Shown here piece by piece: positions 35,170 to 44,939 of a stretch of DNA of 49,837 nt. The DNA is from an uncultured Desulfosporosinus sp. (GTDB lineage Bacteria > Bacillota > Desulfitobacteriia > Desulfitobacteriales > Desulfitobacteriaceae): the NCBI GenBank assembly GCA_927405585.1, contig CAKMJS010000055.1, forward strand, positions 1 to 49,837, written 5' to 3'. Both the position numbers and the translations under genes were made by a program. How positions within the stretch are numbered: the stretch's first letter is position 1; each line of letters begins with the position of its first letter. The notes beneath the pieces are model-generated. The model searched no databases, was not told the origin of the DNA, and worked only from the letters and a program-made list of their open reading frames with translations.

Positions 35170-35898
35170 GTGAAACCCAGTAGAATGTATTTATCCTTAC
35201 CGATCATTTCACTCCAAGAAGGACAACAAATCGGGTATGTAAAGAGCTTAATTCTGAATGCCAGCACCAAGGCGCTCGCAGCGATCGTAGTAGACTCAAA
35301 GGGTTTCTTTAAGGATCAACGTATTATACCCTATTCTAAAGTCATCAGTGTCGGCGAGGACGCGATCACCATTGACCAAGAATCCCACGTGGAAAAAACC
35401 TCAAGTCTGCCTGAATTATTAGATCTAGTCAAAGAAAAACTGACCATCATCGGAACCAAGATGGTCACAGAAACAGGGAAAACACTTGGAATTGCTAACG
35501 AATATTATGTCGATCCGGAAACAGGGAAAATAACTCAGATAGAGATTTCTGGCGGTAAAATCGAAGGCATCATAAGTGGCAAGGCATGGATTTCTGCAGA
35601 GTACATTAAGACCATTGGTCACGATGTCATCATTTCCCAAAAAGGTAGCGAAAATGCGCTAACTGTTGCGGACAAAGGACTCAGCGACTCCTTAAAAAAC
35701 CTCATGCATTCAACCTCACATCTGGCCTCAGAAACAACTCACACAATCAGCAACTACTTTAAAAAAGGGAAATCCAAAGTAGCAGTTGCTCCCCCTGCCC
35801 AGGATAAGGAACTAGTCATCCTTCCTGAAGCAGAAACTATCCCTCCGACTAAGCAAACTGTTATCGAAATACCCATAACCAAAGAACCCCTGGGATAA
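35170..35898 (+). CDS. PRC-barrel domain protein
   Basis: A 242-residue plus-strand protein with two PRC-barrel repeats: first at about 8-75 (ISLQEGQQIGYVKSLILNAS, FFKDQRIIPYSKVISVGEDA) and second at about 92-155 (IGTKMVTETGKTLGIANEYY, GKITQIEISGG). A Ser/Thr/His-rich region and a Lys-rich, Pro-rich tail follow. The start is GTG after GGGGGTG. PRC barrels occur in RimM and in photosynthetic reaction centre subunit H; stand-alone ones in Firmicutes have no settled function. It takes the place of ctc, which lies between prs and pth in B. subtilis. Confidence 0.85.
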   Translation: MKPSRMYLSLPIISLQEGQQIGYVKSLILNASTKALAAIVVDSKGFFKDQRIIPYSKVISVGEDAITIDQESHVEKTSSLPELLDLVKEKLTIIGTKMVTETGKTLGIANEYYVDPETGKITQIEISGGKIEGIISGKAWISAEYIKTIGHDVIISQKGSENALTVADKGLSDSLKNLMHSTSHLASETTHTISNYFKKGKSKVAVAPPAQDKELVILPEAETIPPTKQTVIEIPITKEPLG

Positions 35899-35916
35899 TC
35901 CCCCGGGGGTCTTTTT
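35886..35916 (+). terminator. Terminator of the PRC-barrel gene
   Basis: ACCCC-t-GGGA / TCCC ... GGGGT stem, then CTTTTT. The TAA of the gene is in the loop. The tail touches the prs stop, so two convergent genes end here. Confidence 0.85.
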
Positions 35917-36850
35917 AACTAAAAAGTTTACTGACGGAGAGATCTTCATGAATACGAACAATGGCTTCACCCAGGAGCGGGGCAACAGACAGAACCTTAA
36001 TCTGAGGAATCATTTTCTCGATTGGAATAGTATTCGTGACCACGAGTTCACGGATAACGGAGTTTTGCAACCGTTCAATAGCTGGCCCGGATAATACAGG
36101 ATGGGTGCAACACGCATAAACTTCCTTAGCACCCCGTTCAATAAGGACTTGTGCCCCTTGGGTGATAGTACCAGCGGTATCGATGATGTCATCGATCATG
36201 ATCACCGTCTTACCTCTCAGTTCACCGATGACATTCATGATTTCAGAAACGTTGGGTTCTGGTCGCCGTTTATCAATAATTGCCAGGGTGGCGCCGATTC
36301 GTTCAGCCAGATTACGCGCTCGAGTAACTCCACCTAAGTCAGGTGATACGACACAGATGTTTTCAAGCCCTTTTTCCTGGAAATACTCCGACAAAATCGG
36401 GACTCCAGGCAAATGGTCCAGTGGAATATCAAAGAACCCTTGAATAGCTGGAGCGTGTAAGTCCATGGTTACGACACGGTCAGCACCGGCGGTGGTAATC
36501 AAGTTGGCCATTAATTTAGCCGTAATCGGGTCACGTGCCCTTGACTTCCGTTCTTGTCGAGCATATCCATAATATGGCATCACAGCGGTAATGCGGCGCG
36601 CCGAAGCTCGACGCATGGCATCAATCATAATCAGTAATTCCATGATGTTGTCATTGGTTGGGTAGCAAGTGGGTTGAACAACATAAATATCCGAACCGCG
36701 CACACTTTCATCAATGGCTAGACAGATTTCCCCATCTCCGAAACGTTGAATCTTAGCTTCACCAAGCGGAACCCCGAGATAATCCACAATTTCCTGTGCT
36801 AATGGACGATTAGCATTTCCACAAAAAATTTTAAATTCTTTTGCTGCCAT
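35915..36850 (-). CDS. prs: Ribose-phosphate pyrophosphokinase (PRPP synthetase)
   Basis: Makes PRPP from ribose 5-phosphate and ATP for nucleotide, His and Trp synthesis. The 311-residue protein has the flexible ATP loop [37 protein letters not shown] and the PRPP-binding loop [16 protein letters not shown]. Fifteen nt downstream of glmU, as in B. subtilis. The two form a unit feeding cell wall and nucleotide precursors. Confidence 0.97.
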   Translation of the reverse strand: MAAKEFKIFCGNANRPLAQEIVDYLGVPLGEAKIQRFGDGEICLAIDESVRGSDIYVVQPTCYPTNDNIMELLIMIDAMRRASARRITAVMPYYGYARQERKSRARDPITAKLMANLITTAGADRVVTMDLHAPAIQGFFDIPLDHLPGVPILSEYFQEKGLENICVVSPDLGGVTRARNLAERIGATLAIIDKRRPEPNVSEIMNVIGELRGKTVIMIDDIIDTAGTITQGAQVLIERGAKEVYACCTHPVLSGPAIERLQNSVIRELVVTNTIPIEKMIPQIKVLSVAPLLGEAIVRIHEDLSVSKLFS

Positions 36851-36865
36851 GGGTCTTTTAGCCCC

Positions 36866-38227
36866 CTATTTCATCTTTTCGCTTTGCCAATGTTCCCTGA
36901 TGACCTGCGGACTCCGTTCAACCGCCAAGGCCCTTGCCGGAACATTCTTCGTGATGGTAGAACCCGCACCCGTAACAGCATGTTCTCCCACTTCAAGAGG
37001 AGCAACCAAGTTTGTATTACTTCCGATGAAAGCATGATCTCCGATTTTAGTAGGATGTTTGTTAACCCCGTCGTAGTTACAAGTGATTGTACCCGCTCCA
37101 ATATTGACCGATTTTCCGACGTGTGTGTCGCCAATATAACTCAAATGGGGTATTTTTGACCCCATTTCAATCCAACTATTTTTAATTTCTACAAAATCCC
37201 CTACTTTTACGTCCGCCTCTAGTTTCGTGCCTGGTCGTAAATAGGTAAAAGGGCCAATGTGACAACGTTCTCCAATCACGGCATCTTTAGCCACTGTGTA
37301 GGTTACTTCTGATCCACACCCTACCACACAATTCTCCAAGCTGGTCTGTGGTCCAATCACAGCGTCCTCTTCAATCCGGGTTTTTCCGATTAAACGGGTA
37401 AAGGGTAAAATCGTAACGTCCTGGGTTAGTTCTACTTCCGCATCGATGAAGGTGGAGGAAGGGTCTACAAGCGTAACTCCTTCAGACATCCAATGATCAA
37501 GAATCCTCTCTCTCAAAATCCCTTCAGCCTCAGCTAATTGACCCCGACTATTAATGCCGAGTGCCTCTTTAGAATCTCGGGTACAATAAGCCAGTACTTT
37601 CTCTCCAAGCTTTAAAAGAACATCAAAGACTTCCGTCAGATAATATTCCCCCTGCGCATTTTGAGGGGTAATTTTGACAAGGGCCTCCTTGAGTGCCGAC
37701 ACTTTAAAACAATATGTTCCTGTGTTAATTTCATTGATTTGTCGTTGCTCAACTGTGGCATCTTTTTCTTCAACAATTTTAACAATTAATTCTCCATTTT
37801 TAATAACTCGACCATAACCGAAGGGCTTTTCCATATAGGCAGTTAAGACCGTGGCGCTAACCCCTTGAGCTTCATGCAATCTAATAAGAGCTTGTAAGGT
37901 TTCGCTTTTAAGCAGCGGTTGATCCCCGCTTAAGACTAGAACGGTCTGTGCACCATCCAAATAAGGTAGAGCTTGCATGACGGCATGACCCGTTCCTAAT
38001 TGTTCAGATTGAACCACGAGCTCTGCACGATCAGAAATGCGGGTCTCAATCTCCTCTCGTCCATGTCCAACAATAACCAATGGCCGTACAATCCCGACTT
38101 GGTTTACAGTGTCTAGGACGTGTTCAATCAGAGTTTTACCTGCTAAAGAATGCATGACTTTTGGCAGCTTTGATTTCATTCTTGTCCCTTTTCCTGCAGC
38201 CATAAGCACCGCTACCAAATTCGACAT
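36866..38227 (-). CDS. glmU: Bifunctional UDP-N-acetylglucosamine pyrophosphorylase / glucosamine-1-phosphate acetyltransferase
   Basis: Last two steps of UDP-GlcNAc synthesis for peptidoglycan. The N-terminal uridyltransferase (1-230) has LMAAGKGTRMKSKLPKVMH and VLSGDQPLL; the C-terminal left-handed beta-helix acetyltransferase (about 250-453) has hexapeptide repeats with YLRPGTKLEADVKVGDFVE, SYIGDTHVG and GAGTITCNYDG. The ATG at 38227 is preceded by GGAGG; an earlier TTG would run through that site. Length is 453 residues, normal. Confidence 0.97.
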   Translation of the reverse strand: MSNLVAVLMAAGKGTRMKSKLPKVMHSLAGKTLIEHVLDTVNQVGIVRPLVIVGHGREEIETRISDRAELVVQSEQLGTGHAVMQALPYLDGAQTVLVLSGDQPLLKSETLQALIRLHEAQGVSATVLTAYMEKPFGYGRVIKNGELIVKIVEEKDATVEQRQINEINTGTYCFKVSALKEALVKITPQNAQGEYYLTEVFDVLLKLGEKVLAYCTRDSKEALGINSRGQLAEAEGILRERILDHWMSEGVTLVDPSSTFIDAEVELTQDVTILPFTRLIGKTRIEEDAVIGPQTSLENCVVGCGSEVTYTVAKDAVIGERCHIGPFTYLRPGTKLEADVKVGDFVEIKNSWIEMGSKIPHLSYIGDTHVGKSVNIGAGTITCNYDGVNKHPTKIGDHAFIGSNTNLVAPLEVGEHAVTGAGSTITKNVPARALAVERSPQVIREHWQSEKMK

Positions 38228-38347
38228 GTCATAATTCGCCTCCAACTTTAGTCTAACCTTCTACTTATCTTTACATTCAAAAGTAATTTATTCGTCAAAT
38301 TAGGTGGAAAATCCTCTTTTATCTTGTAATTTAAATATTTTATGGAC

Positions 38348-38374
38348 AAAGGGGACCTCTGCAAGGTCCCCTTT
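38348..38374 (-). terminator. Hairpin after spoVG
   Basis: AAAGGGGACCT and AGGTCCCCTTT (11 bp perfect, 5-nt loop), 28 nt beyond the spoVG stop. U-run is short (TTTGTCC), so strength is uncertain. Confidence 0.65.
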
Positions 38375-38402
38375 AACATTCTATTATGACTCATTAATCC
38401 GT

Positions 38403-38657
38403 TTAAATGGCTTCCTGATATGCTTTTAAGACAGCCGTCTGGATCACCTCTCGTGCTGCAGCAGAAATGGGGTGGGCGATATCACGAAATTCCCCTTCAG
38501 GTGTTTTACGGCTGGGCATGGCTACAAAAATACCATTCATACCTTCAACAACTTTAACATCATGGACGACGAAAGCATTATCAAAAGTCACAGAGACCAC
38601 TGCCTTCATCTTTCCTTCCGTGTTAATCTTTCGAACCCGTACATCGGTAATATTCAT
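38403..38657 (-). CDS. spoVG: Septation regulator SpoVG
   Basis: Small RNA- and DNA-binding regulator affecting septation and sporulation. The 84-residue protein has the conserved [12 protein letters not shown] start, [20 protein letters not shown] and [29 protein letters not shown] precedes the ATG. A sigma-H-type promoter lies in front, as in B. subtilis. Confidence 0.97.
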   Translation of the reverse strand: MNITDVRVRKINTEGKMKAVVSVTFDNAFVVHDVKVVEGMNGIFVAMPSRKTPEGEFRDIAHPISAAAREVIQTAVLKAYQEAI

Positions 38658-38704
38658 TATGAATCACCACCCTTCAACTGTCCTCCGGGCTTGTCCATAA
38701 AGAT

Positions 38705-38731
38705 ATTCTCTGTATGGTAAAAAAATCCTGC
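38705..38731 (-). promoter_or_regulatory. Sigma-H-type promoter of spoVG
   Basis: GCAGGATTTT, 11 bp, GAGAAT on the minus strand, about 50 nt before the start. The sigma-H consensus is AGGAATTT and GAAT, and spoVG is a classical sigma-H gene in B. subtilis. AT-rich DNA lies upstream. Confidence 0.65.
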
Positions 38732-38776
38732 ATTATAATTAGGAAAATTTCAAGAAATTAATCCAGTGCTAACATT

Positions 38777-39586
38777 TTAGAAGCTAACCACAGGAACAAC
38801 TGACGTTTTGCCAGTATACAGGTCCAGTTCTTTAAGCTGCAAAAGAGATAAATACCCTTCAACGAGCTTAGGTTCTTCTGACATCCGGGCTTCCACCAAG
38901 ACTCCAATCCCCACCACGTCTGCCTCAAATTCCAACATCAGATTTCTTATTCCTAAAGCCGTTCCGCCCGCCTTCATGAAATCATCAATCACGAGTACAC
39001 GTTGCTTGGGCTCTAAGGCTCTTCGCGAAAGTGACATGGTCTGAATACGCCGAGATGATCCGGAAACATAATTAATGCTAACTGAAGAACCCTCTGTCAC
39101 TTTGTTTCCAGTGCGAATGACCACCATAGGTAAGCCTAAGGCCTCTGCTGTAATGAGGGCGAGAGGAATCCCTTTGGTTTCTATTGTAACGACAACATCC
39201 GGCAATTTGTCTCGGAAAGCTCCTGCAAAAATTAGACCCAGTGGACGTAGTACAGAGGGATCAAACAGCAAATCAGTCATATACAAAAACCCGCCTGCGA
39301 GAATTCGTTCTTTATCGCTCAGACGTTCAGAAAGCCTACTTAGGAATTGCGTTGCTTCTTCAGGTGCTATTTCGGGAATATACCGAACCCCACCTGATGC
39401 TCCGGAAATTGTTTCGATATGACCCTGACCTGAAAGGAGTAAACTCCCCTTGACCGCCATTAAATCCTCACTGATGGTTGACTTGGCCGTACCGAACCGT
39501 TCTGCAAATAGGGATAACGGGGTCAGAACATTCGGTTTTAGCATCAATTCTTGGGTGATGGCCACCATCCGCTCTGCTCTTTTCAT
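38777..39586 (-). CDS. purR: Pur operon repressor PurR
   Basis: Represses purine genes and responds to PRPP. The 269-residue protein has an N-terminal winged helix (about 1-70, SLFAERFGTAKSTISEDLMA) and a phosphoribosyltransferase-like domain with the PRPP motif RVLVIDDFMKAGGTALG. The ATG at 39586 follows AGGTGG; a GTG 9 nt earlier is inside that site. Next to ispE and spoVG as in B. subtilis, but yabJ, usually downstream of purR, is missing. Confidence 0.95.
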   Translation of the reverse strand: MKRAERMVAITQELMLKPNVLTPLSLFAERFGTAKSTISEDLMAVKGSLLLSGQGHIETISGASGGVRYIPEIAPEEATQFLSRLSERLSDKERILAGGFLYMTDLLFDPSVLRPLGLIFAGAFRDKLPDVVVTIETKGIPLALITAEALGLPMVVIRTGNKVTEGSSVSINYVSGSSRRIQTMSLSRRALEPKQRVLVIDDFMKAGGTALGIRNLMLEFEADVVGIGVLVEARMSEEPKLVEGYLSLLQLKELDLYTGKTSVVPVVSF

Positions 39587-39599
39587 CTTCTCCACCTAA

Positions 39600-40292
39600 T
39601 TAATCCACCTTATCCGGGTCATTCTTTAAACTAAGAAACTCAAACATAACATTTTCAGCAGTTACGATGTGCGCCATAGCTAAAGCTTGTGCTTCCTCGC
39701 TATTATGATTTCTCAACGCTTCAACGATCATCCGATGCTCTTCCAGCGCCAGTTTATTTCGTCCTGGAACAGCTAATGAAGTCGACCGAAAACGTTGAAT
39801 CTGCTCCCTTAAATTAGCTAAGATTTGAATCAACCGTTCATTACGACTAGCTTTATACACTAAGGCATGGAAATCTGTATCAGACTTTACATAGAGTTCT
39901 AAGTTCGATTCACCATCACTGGATCTATATAACAACGCCCGTTCCATTTGTTCTAATTCGTCCTCCGTAATCCGTTCAGCCGCTAAGCCTGCCGCCAATC
40001 CCTCTAGGGCAGACCGAATCTCAAAAACATCAGCGACATCTTTCGACGAAACGCCAGCAACATACGCTCCCTTGCGTGGAATCATCACCACAAAATTCTC
40101 AAGTTCTAATTTTCGGATTGCTTCACGTACTGGAGTGCGGCTAACCCCCATTTCTTCGGCCAATTGAATCTCCATCAAGCGTTCACCAGGCTCAAGAATC
40201 CCACTCAGAATTGCCTCGCGCATTGACTCAAAAACAATCTCCCGTAGCGGTTTATACCCATCGAGGATTACCGGTAATAATCGCTTCTCCAC
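39600..40292 (-). CDS. GntR family regulator, FadR/FCD type
   Basis: A 230-residue regulator. Winged helix at about 15-75 (REIVFESMREAILSGILEPG, LAEEMGVSRTPVREAIRKLE) and an all-helical FCD ligand domain at about 85-220, with the metal-binding type residues DTDFHALV, EEHRMIVEAL and AMAHI. The GTG at 40292 (after AGGGGAG) is preferred to an upstream ATG at 40310, which overlaps that site. It overlaps ispE by 41 nt and precedes purR by 13 nt, so it is co-transcribed; its ligand and targets are unknown. Confidence 0.85.
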   Translation of the reverse strand: MEKRLLPVILDGYKPLREIVFESMREAILSGILEPGERLMEIQLAEEMGVSRTPVREAIRKLELENFVVMIPRKGAYVAGVSSKDVADVFEIRSALEGLAAGLAAERITEDELEQMERALLYRSSDGESNLELYVKSDTDFHALVYKASRNERLIQILANLREQIQRFRSTSLAVPGRNKLALEEHRMIVEALRNHNSEEAQALAMAHIVTAENVMFEFLSLKNDPDKVD

Positions 40293-41169
40293 AAATGTCT
40301 CCCCTTTCATCTATTGCGTCTACAGTTCTTGTGACCCAAACGTTTTTAAAGCCTTTTTTTCTCAACTGTCCTGCGACTTCTTGAGCATGCTGTTTTCCTT
40401 GCGCAATCCCGAATACACTAGAACCGCTTCCCGACATTAAGGCGCCGTAGCACTCAGCCTCTAGTAAATGTCGCTTAAGCATCAAAATTTCAGGAACCAT
40501 TTGGGCCGAGGCCAGCTCAAAATCATTGTAAAGTAAGTTTGCAACCTGCCGCGTCGACTTCTGAGTTAAAGCCTCTTCCCAATCAGCTTCTACTAAAAGC
40601 CCGCCCTGCCCAACTAAATCAAATCGACGGTAAGCTTCCCTTGTGTTCACTCCAGCAAACGGTTTGGTCAAGACAAGGTCCATCGTTGGCGCTAGAGGCA
40701 ATGGTTTAAGCTGCTCTCCTCGTCCAGTGGCCCACATCGTCCCGCCTTTCAGACAAAAAGCGACATCTGCACCACATCGTCTTGCTAACATTAGGAGTTC
40801 TTCCCTACTTAAAGGTTCTCTATATATTTGATTTAATAAACGGAGCGTTGCTGCTGCATCCGCGCTCCCTCCAGCTAGTCCGGCCTGGACGGGAATACGC
40901 TTTTCAATTTCAATTTCTAGTCCTTCGAATTGGCCAAGTTGTTCGAGAAACAATACCGCTGCTTTATGCGCTATATTTCCCGGGCCACTTAATGCTCCAC
41001 ACCGGCATACAACCTTCTCTCCATGACGCCGAACCCGGACAACATCGTGTAAGGCGATTGATTGCATGACACTTTGAAGCTCATGATATCCATCTTCCCG
41101 AATTCCCTGGATTGCTAAAGCCAGATTTATTTTGGCATAGGCGAACGTTGTTAGAAAAGATTGTTCCAT
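40252..41169 (-). CDS. ispE: 4-diphosphocytidyl-2-C-methyl-D-erythritol kinase
   Basis: Fourth step of the MEP isoprenoid pathway. GHMP kinase fold: AYAKINLALAIQGIREDGYH at the start, the ATP loop PVQAGLAGGSADAAATLRLL, and SGSGSSVFGIA near the C-terminus. The ATG at 41169 (MEQSFL) has GGAAAGGG at a good distance; another ATG two codons earlier is too close. Length is 305 residues. Upstream of purR as in B. subtilis. Confidence 0.95.
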   Translation of the reverse strand: MEQSFLTTFAYAKINLALAIQGIREDGYHELQSVMQSIALHDVVRVRRHGEKVVCRCGALSGPGNIAHKAAVLFLEQLGQFEGLEIEIEKRIPVQAGLAGGSADAAATLRLLNQIYREPLSREELLMLARRCGADVAFCLKGGTMWATGRGEQLKPLPLAPTMDLVLTKPFAGVNTREAYRRFDLVGQGGLLVEADWEEALTQKSTRQVANLLYNDFELASAQMVPEILMLKRHLLEAECYGALMSGSGSSVFGIAQGKQHAQEVAGQLRKKGFKNVWVTRTVDAIDERGDICGEAIITGNPRWV

Positions 41170-41320
41170 TTGCATTGCCCTTTCCGAACATTACGAATGC
41201 ATTTCCTTTTATTATACATATTTTTGAGGCGGAGTTCCAGCACTTCTCCTTGAAAAAATCACGCAGTGTCTGAACTCTGTAAGGGCAATTCATGAATTAT
41301 CCCTACCATATTCCTTAAAA

Positions 41321-41350
41321 ACTTAAAGGGACGAAGATTATCCCCGTCCC
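41321..41350 (-). terminator. Terminator of cphA
   Basis: GGGACG pairs with CGTCCC, followed on the minus strand by TTTAAGTTTTTAAGG, right after the cphA stop. Confidence 0.75.
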
Positions 41351-41360
41351 ACAAATAGAC

Positions 41361-44018
41361 TTAAAATTCTCCACCAACCACCCACTCGATCTGAGCTGAT
41401 TCATGGGTTAAGGCCTTATTTAATTCCATACGTAGGCGGATTTCCTCTTCAATCGGCTCAATGTGCTCATAGAACATCACAAAAGTGTCCCCCGGAACAC
41501 AACTGTCTAAGCCCCGCCTAAATGCTTCTATTTCCGAAAGAACGACTTCTATTTTACTCTGACTCATGCCATTTTGAACCGCTGCATTATAGAGAAGTTG
41601 GGCAATTTCCCCTGGGAGACGACCACGCAAATCTGAGTCTTCTCGAATAATCAGACGTTTAAAGCCTTGTGCCGCAATACGCCCCACTTCACGTATCGAC
41701 TCATCTGGCCGATCACCGGGTACCGTGATACAGCCTACGAGGGAGCCGCACTTAAATTGTTTTAGTGTTTTGGCAACTTCTCGAATCCCTGCAGCATTAT
41801 GGCCATAGTCGACAAAAACACGCACTCCATTAAGTTCATAAAGATTTAGTCGCCCGCGATTGTGCTCCGCATTCGAGGAGAAATTTTGCAGTGAATTTCT
41901 AATTGCGACAGCGCTTAAGCCCAAGGCCCAGCCTGCTGCGACCGAGGCCAAGACATTATGAATATTATGCTGGGCTTTGCCATCCCAGGTCACAGGAATC
42001 TGTTTCACCGAGCAGATGCGATAACTTCTTGAACCCTGACAAAGCAGAATCATGCCTCGACGCACAAAGACAGCTGTTCCACCGAACCCCAAATGTTTAC
42101 GCACACAGATATTATCTTTTTCAGTACTAAAGAAAATGACTCTCCCTTTGGTTCGTTTCGCCATTTGAATAACTTGAGGGTCATCCGCATTAAGAACCAC
42201 ATAACTATGTGGCTTAACAACCTCTGCGACCAAGCTCTTCACATGGGCAATATCTTCGAGTGTCTCAATGCCATACTGACCTAGATGATCATTAGAAACA
42301 TTGGTAATCACAGCAACATCCGCATAGTCATACCCTAAACCTGCTCTTAGAATCCCACCTCGCGCTGTTTCAAGCACCGCTACCTGCACATCGGGATGTC
42401 TTAATACAATTCTAGCGCTCTCCGGTCCTGTCATATCCCCTTTTACCCATAATTTTTGATTTATATATATTCCATCTGTTGAAGACATTCCCACAAGTAA
42501 TTGTTGATCTCCAAGAATTTTGCTAATCAGACGAGTCGTAGTTGTTTTTCCATTCGTACCGGTAATCGCCACGATGGGGATTCTTCCATTTCCCGAGGGT
42601 AGCACTTGCTCCACGATCGCTTTACCCACATCCCTTGCTTTACCCACACTTGGAAAATGGTGCATGCGAATGCCTGGCGCGGCGTTGACTTCGATGATAT
42701 GTCCGTTTTTCTGGCGATATGATGCCTGAATATCTTCAATCACTAAATCTATCCCTGCAACATCCAAGCCAATTAGCTTTGAGGCATAGATGGCTAAAGC
42801 CACGTTATCTGGATGCACAAGGTCAGTCACATCCTCGGCGATTCCTCCAGTACTTAAATTTGCACTATCGCGTAAATACACTACTTCTCCTTGTTCAGGA
42901 ACGGAGGATAATTGCAACCCCCTTTGAGTCAAGGTTAATAGCACCACGGGGTCAATTCGTAATTTTGTTAAAGCCTTCTCATGGTCCTCTCCACGCAGAG
43001 GGTCCTCGTTGGTTTGAGCTACTAACTCCGATATCGTCAATAGACCGTCCCCAACCACATGTGCCGGAATACGTTTAGCTGCAGCAATTAAACGCTCTCC
43101 AACTACAAGTAGGCGATAATGCTGACCCTCGATATATTCTTCAACAATGACCCAATCGCCATAAGCTTGAGCGACCTTAAACGCTGCTCTAACTTCAGCT
43201 TCACTCCTGATTTGGAGAGTCACTCCTTTTCCTTGATTCCCATGTAAGGGCTTGATCACAACAGCAGTTTCCATATCCCGAAATGCCGCGATTGCAGCCG
43301 CTTCCGTATTAACAATATGTCCCCACGGTACAGGAACTCCACCATCGTCTAGTATCTGCTTCGTCATTTCCTTATCACAAGCAATATCAACCCCTATACT
43401 TGAGGTCGCACCCGTAATAGTAGCTTGGATACGTCTTTGATACCGCCCATAACCCAATTGCAATAAACTACTCTCATTCAGACGATGGACAGGAATTCCC
43501 CGTTTCTGACAAGCTTCAACAATCACTTGGGTTGAAACCCCCAATTTATAGTCAGCCGTTACCTTAGTAATTCGGTTTACAGCTTGTTCAACATCAAACG
43601 GTTCTTGCTTCAAAAGAGCTTTTACGCATAAAAACGCTTGCTTAAAGCCCTCCATCGCTCCCTCTTTGGCTTCGTAATTAAAGATAATCTCATAGCAACC
43701 CGGTTCATCTAAAATTGACATTGTTTTGCCATATTTAATAGTTTGACCAGCTTGTGTCAAAAGATCTATCGTCACATGTTCAATGACGTGCCCAATTAGG
43801 GTACCCTCTTGTAATCGCTCGAGGAATCCACCATGTTTGCCCCTTGAACAATAATGGTCCGCCAAGGTAGGCAAATTCTCCACAAGACGAAGTCTGAAAT
43901 CTCCCAGTTCATTACTAAATCGTTCTGTCCATTCTTGGAGATCCACAATCGCACGAATAATAGGCCTAAGGCTGTAAGCATTGGCCCCTTCGATCGCTTG
44001 GATTTCTCTAATCTCCAT
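41361..44018 (-). CDS. cphA: Cyanophycin synthetase
   Basis: Makes cyanophycin, an Asp-Arg nitrogen and carbon store polymer, without ribosomes. The 885-residue protein has an N-terminal domain (1-160), an ATP-grasp domain (about 210-470, with PWGHIV, VVIKPLHGNQGKGVTLQI, EEYIEGQHYRLLVVG and IEVNAAPGIRMHHFPS) and a C-terminal Mur-ligase-like domain (about 480-880, AITGTNGKTTTTRLISKIL, TARGGILRAGLGYDYADVAV). All three are as in bacterial CphA1. Pairs with cphB 97 nt upstream. Confidence 0.96.
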   Translation of the reverse strand: MEIREIQAIEGANAYSLRPIIRAIVDLQEWTERFSNELGDFRLRLVENLPTLADHYCSRGKHGGFLERLQEGTLIGHVIEHVTIDLLTQAGQTIKYGKTMSILDEPGCYEIIFNYEAKEGAMEGFKQAFLCVKALLKQEPFDVEQAVNRITKVTADYKLGVSTQVIVEACQKRGIPVHRLNESSLLQLGYGRYQRRIQATITGATSSIGVDIACDKEMTKQILDDGGVPVPWGHIVNTEAAAIAAFRDMETAVVIKPLHGNQGKGVTLQIRSEAEVRAAFKVAQAYGDWVIVEEYIEGQHYRLLVVGERLIAAAKRIPAHVVGDGLLTISELVAQTNEDPLRGEDHEKALTKLRIDPVVLLTLTQRGLQLSSVPEQGEVVYLRDSANLSTGGIAEDVTDLVHPDNVALAIYASKLIGLDVAGIDLVIEDIQASYRQKNGHIIEVNAAPGIRMHHFPSVGKARDVGKAIVEQVLPSGNGRIPIVAITGTNGKTTTTRLISKILGDQQLLVGMSSTDGIYINQKLWVKGDMTGPESARIVLRHPDVQVAVLETARGGILRAGLGYDYADVAVITNVSNDHLGQYGIETLEDIAHVKSLVAEVVKPHSYVVLNADDPQVIQMAKRTKGRVIFFSTEKDNICVRKHLGFGGTAVFVRRGMILLCQGSRSYRICSVKQIPVTWDGKAQHNIHNVLASVAAGWALGLSAVAIRNSLQNFSSNAEHNRGRLNLYELNGVRVFVDYGHNAAGIREVAKTLKQFKCGSLVGCITVPGDRPDESIREVGRIAAQGFKRLIIREDSDLRGRLPGEIAQLLYNAAVQNGMSQSKIEVVLSEIEAFRRGLDSCVPGDTFVMFYEHIEPIEEEIRLRMELNKALTHESAQIEWVVGGEF

Positions 44019-44115
44019 TATGTTGTTGTTCCCCCTTTAGTAACAATGGATAATATACTAAGCTAGTTTTCACCATTTTCGCTTCTGGTATTCCCTGTTC
44101 TAGCTATAAATATAA

Positions 44116-44916
44116 CTAAATCAGTGATACCCGACGTTTTAGATCAAAACCATAGCCATCAGATAGAACGTGCATTGAAATTGGACTCAATACCAGCGCT
44201 TGACCAGGAGTCGTTTCCGATACGTTGGTTGTAGTGGAGGGAGACGCATCGACAACCGTTACCGTATTACTTCCAACCACCGAAAATTGCGCATTAGATT
44301 GCACTAGAATGGCCGTATCCTCGTCAATCCCCACTCCCAGAACATAAGGATTTTGGGAGATTGCCGATAAGAGTCGGCCGATTCGCCCACGTTGGGCGAA
44401 GTGTTGATCAATTACAACCGAGCGAAGTAAGCCCAAACCTGGTGCCATCGTTAAGGTATTTTTTTTGGGCGTTCCTGCTTCCCCTCCGACAATCATCGTA
44501 TCCGACATGACAGAGGCCCCTGCGCTTGTTCCTGCAATAATGACCCCCTGTTCGTAAAGTTGTTGGAGCATCCGTCCGAGTAACGTACCTCCTAGCAAGC
44601 CAGTAATCCGAAGTTGGTCTCCCCCTGTGAAAAAAACCCCAGTCGATTTTTCAAATTGTTTCCCGATCCCATGAGTATTTGCCTGAATACGGTCTGAAAC
44701 ATCGAGGACTTGAACCTCCTGGGCTCCAAGTTCTAGAAACAAGGCATGATACTCAACCCCTACTTGACGTGGGTATTCTGTGGCAGCTGTCAAGACCGTA
44801 ATACGGCTTTCCCTGCCGCCTGATTCCTTGATAAAACGCTTAAGGATTTTGCACTCTCCCTTTTTATCCTCTGCACCTCCGATAATAAGCAGCTTCCCTT
44901 CGATATGTTCAGACAC
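44116..44916 (-). CDS. cphB: Cyanophycinase
   Basis: Serine exopeptidase that cuts cyanophycin to beta-Asp-Arg dipeptides. The 266-residue protein belongs to the S51 family: KLLIIGGAEDKKGECKILKRF, VFFTGGDQLRIT, the nucleophile Ser in IIAGTSAGASVMSD, and the late segment GLGLLRSVVIDQHFAQRGRIG (shortened in places). Located directly before cphA in the same direction, so storage and release are controlled together. Confidence 0.95.
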   Translation of the reverse strand: MSEHIEGKLLIIGGAEDKKGECKILKRFIKESGGRESRITVLTAATEYPRQVGVEYHALFLELGAQEVQVLDVSDRIQANTHGIGKQFEKSTGVFFTGGDQLRITGLLGGTLLGRMLQQLYEQGVIIAGTSAGASVMSDTMIVGGEAGTPKKNTLTMAPGLGLLRSVVIDQHFAQRGRIGRLLSAISQNPYVLGVGIDEDTAILVQSNAQFSVVGSNTVTVVDASPSTTTNVSETTPGQALVLSPISMHVLSDGYGFDLKRRVSLI

Positions 44917-44939
44917 ACTGATCCCTCCAGTCCAAAATA

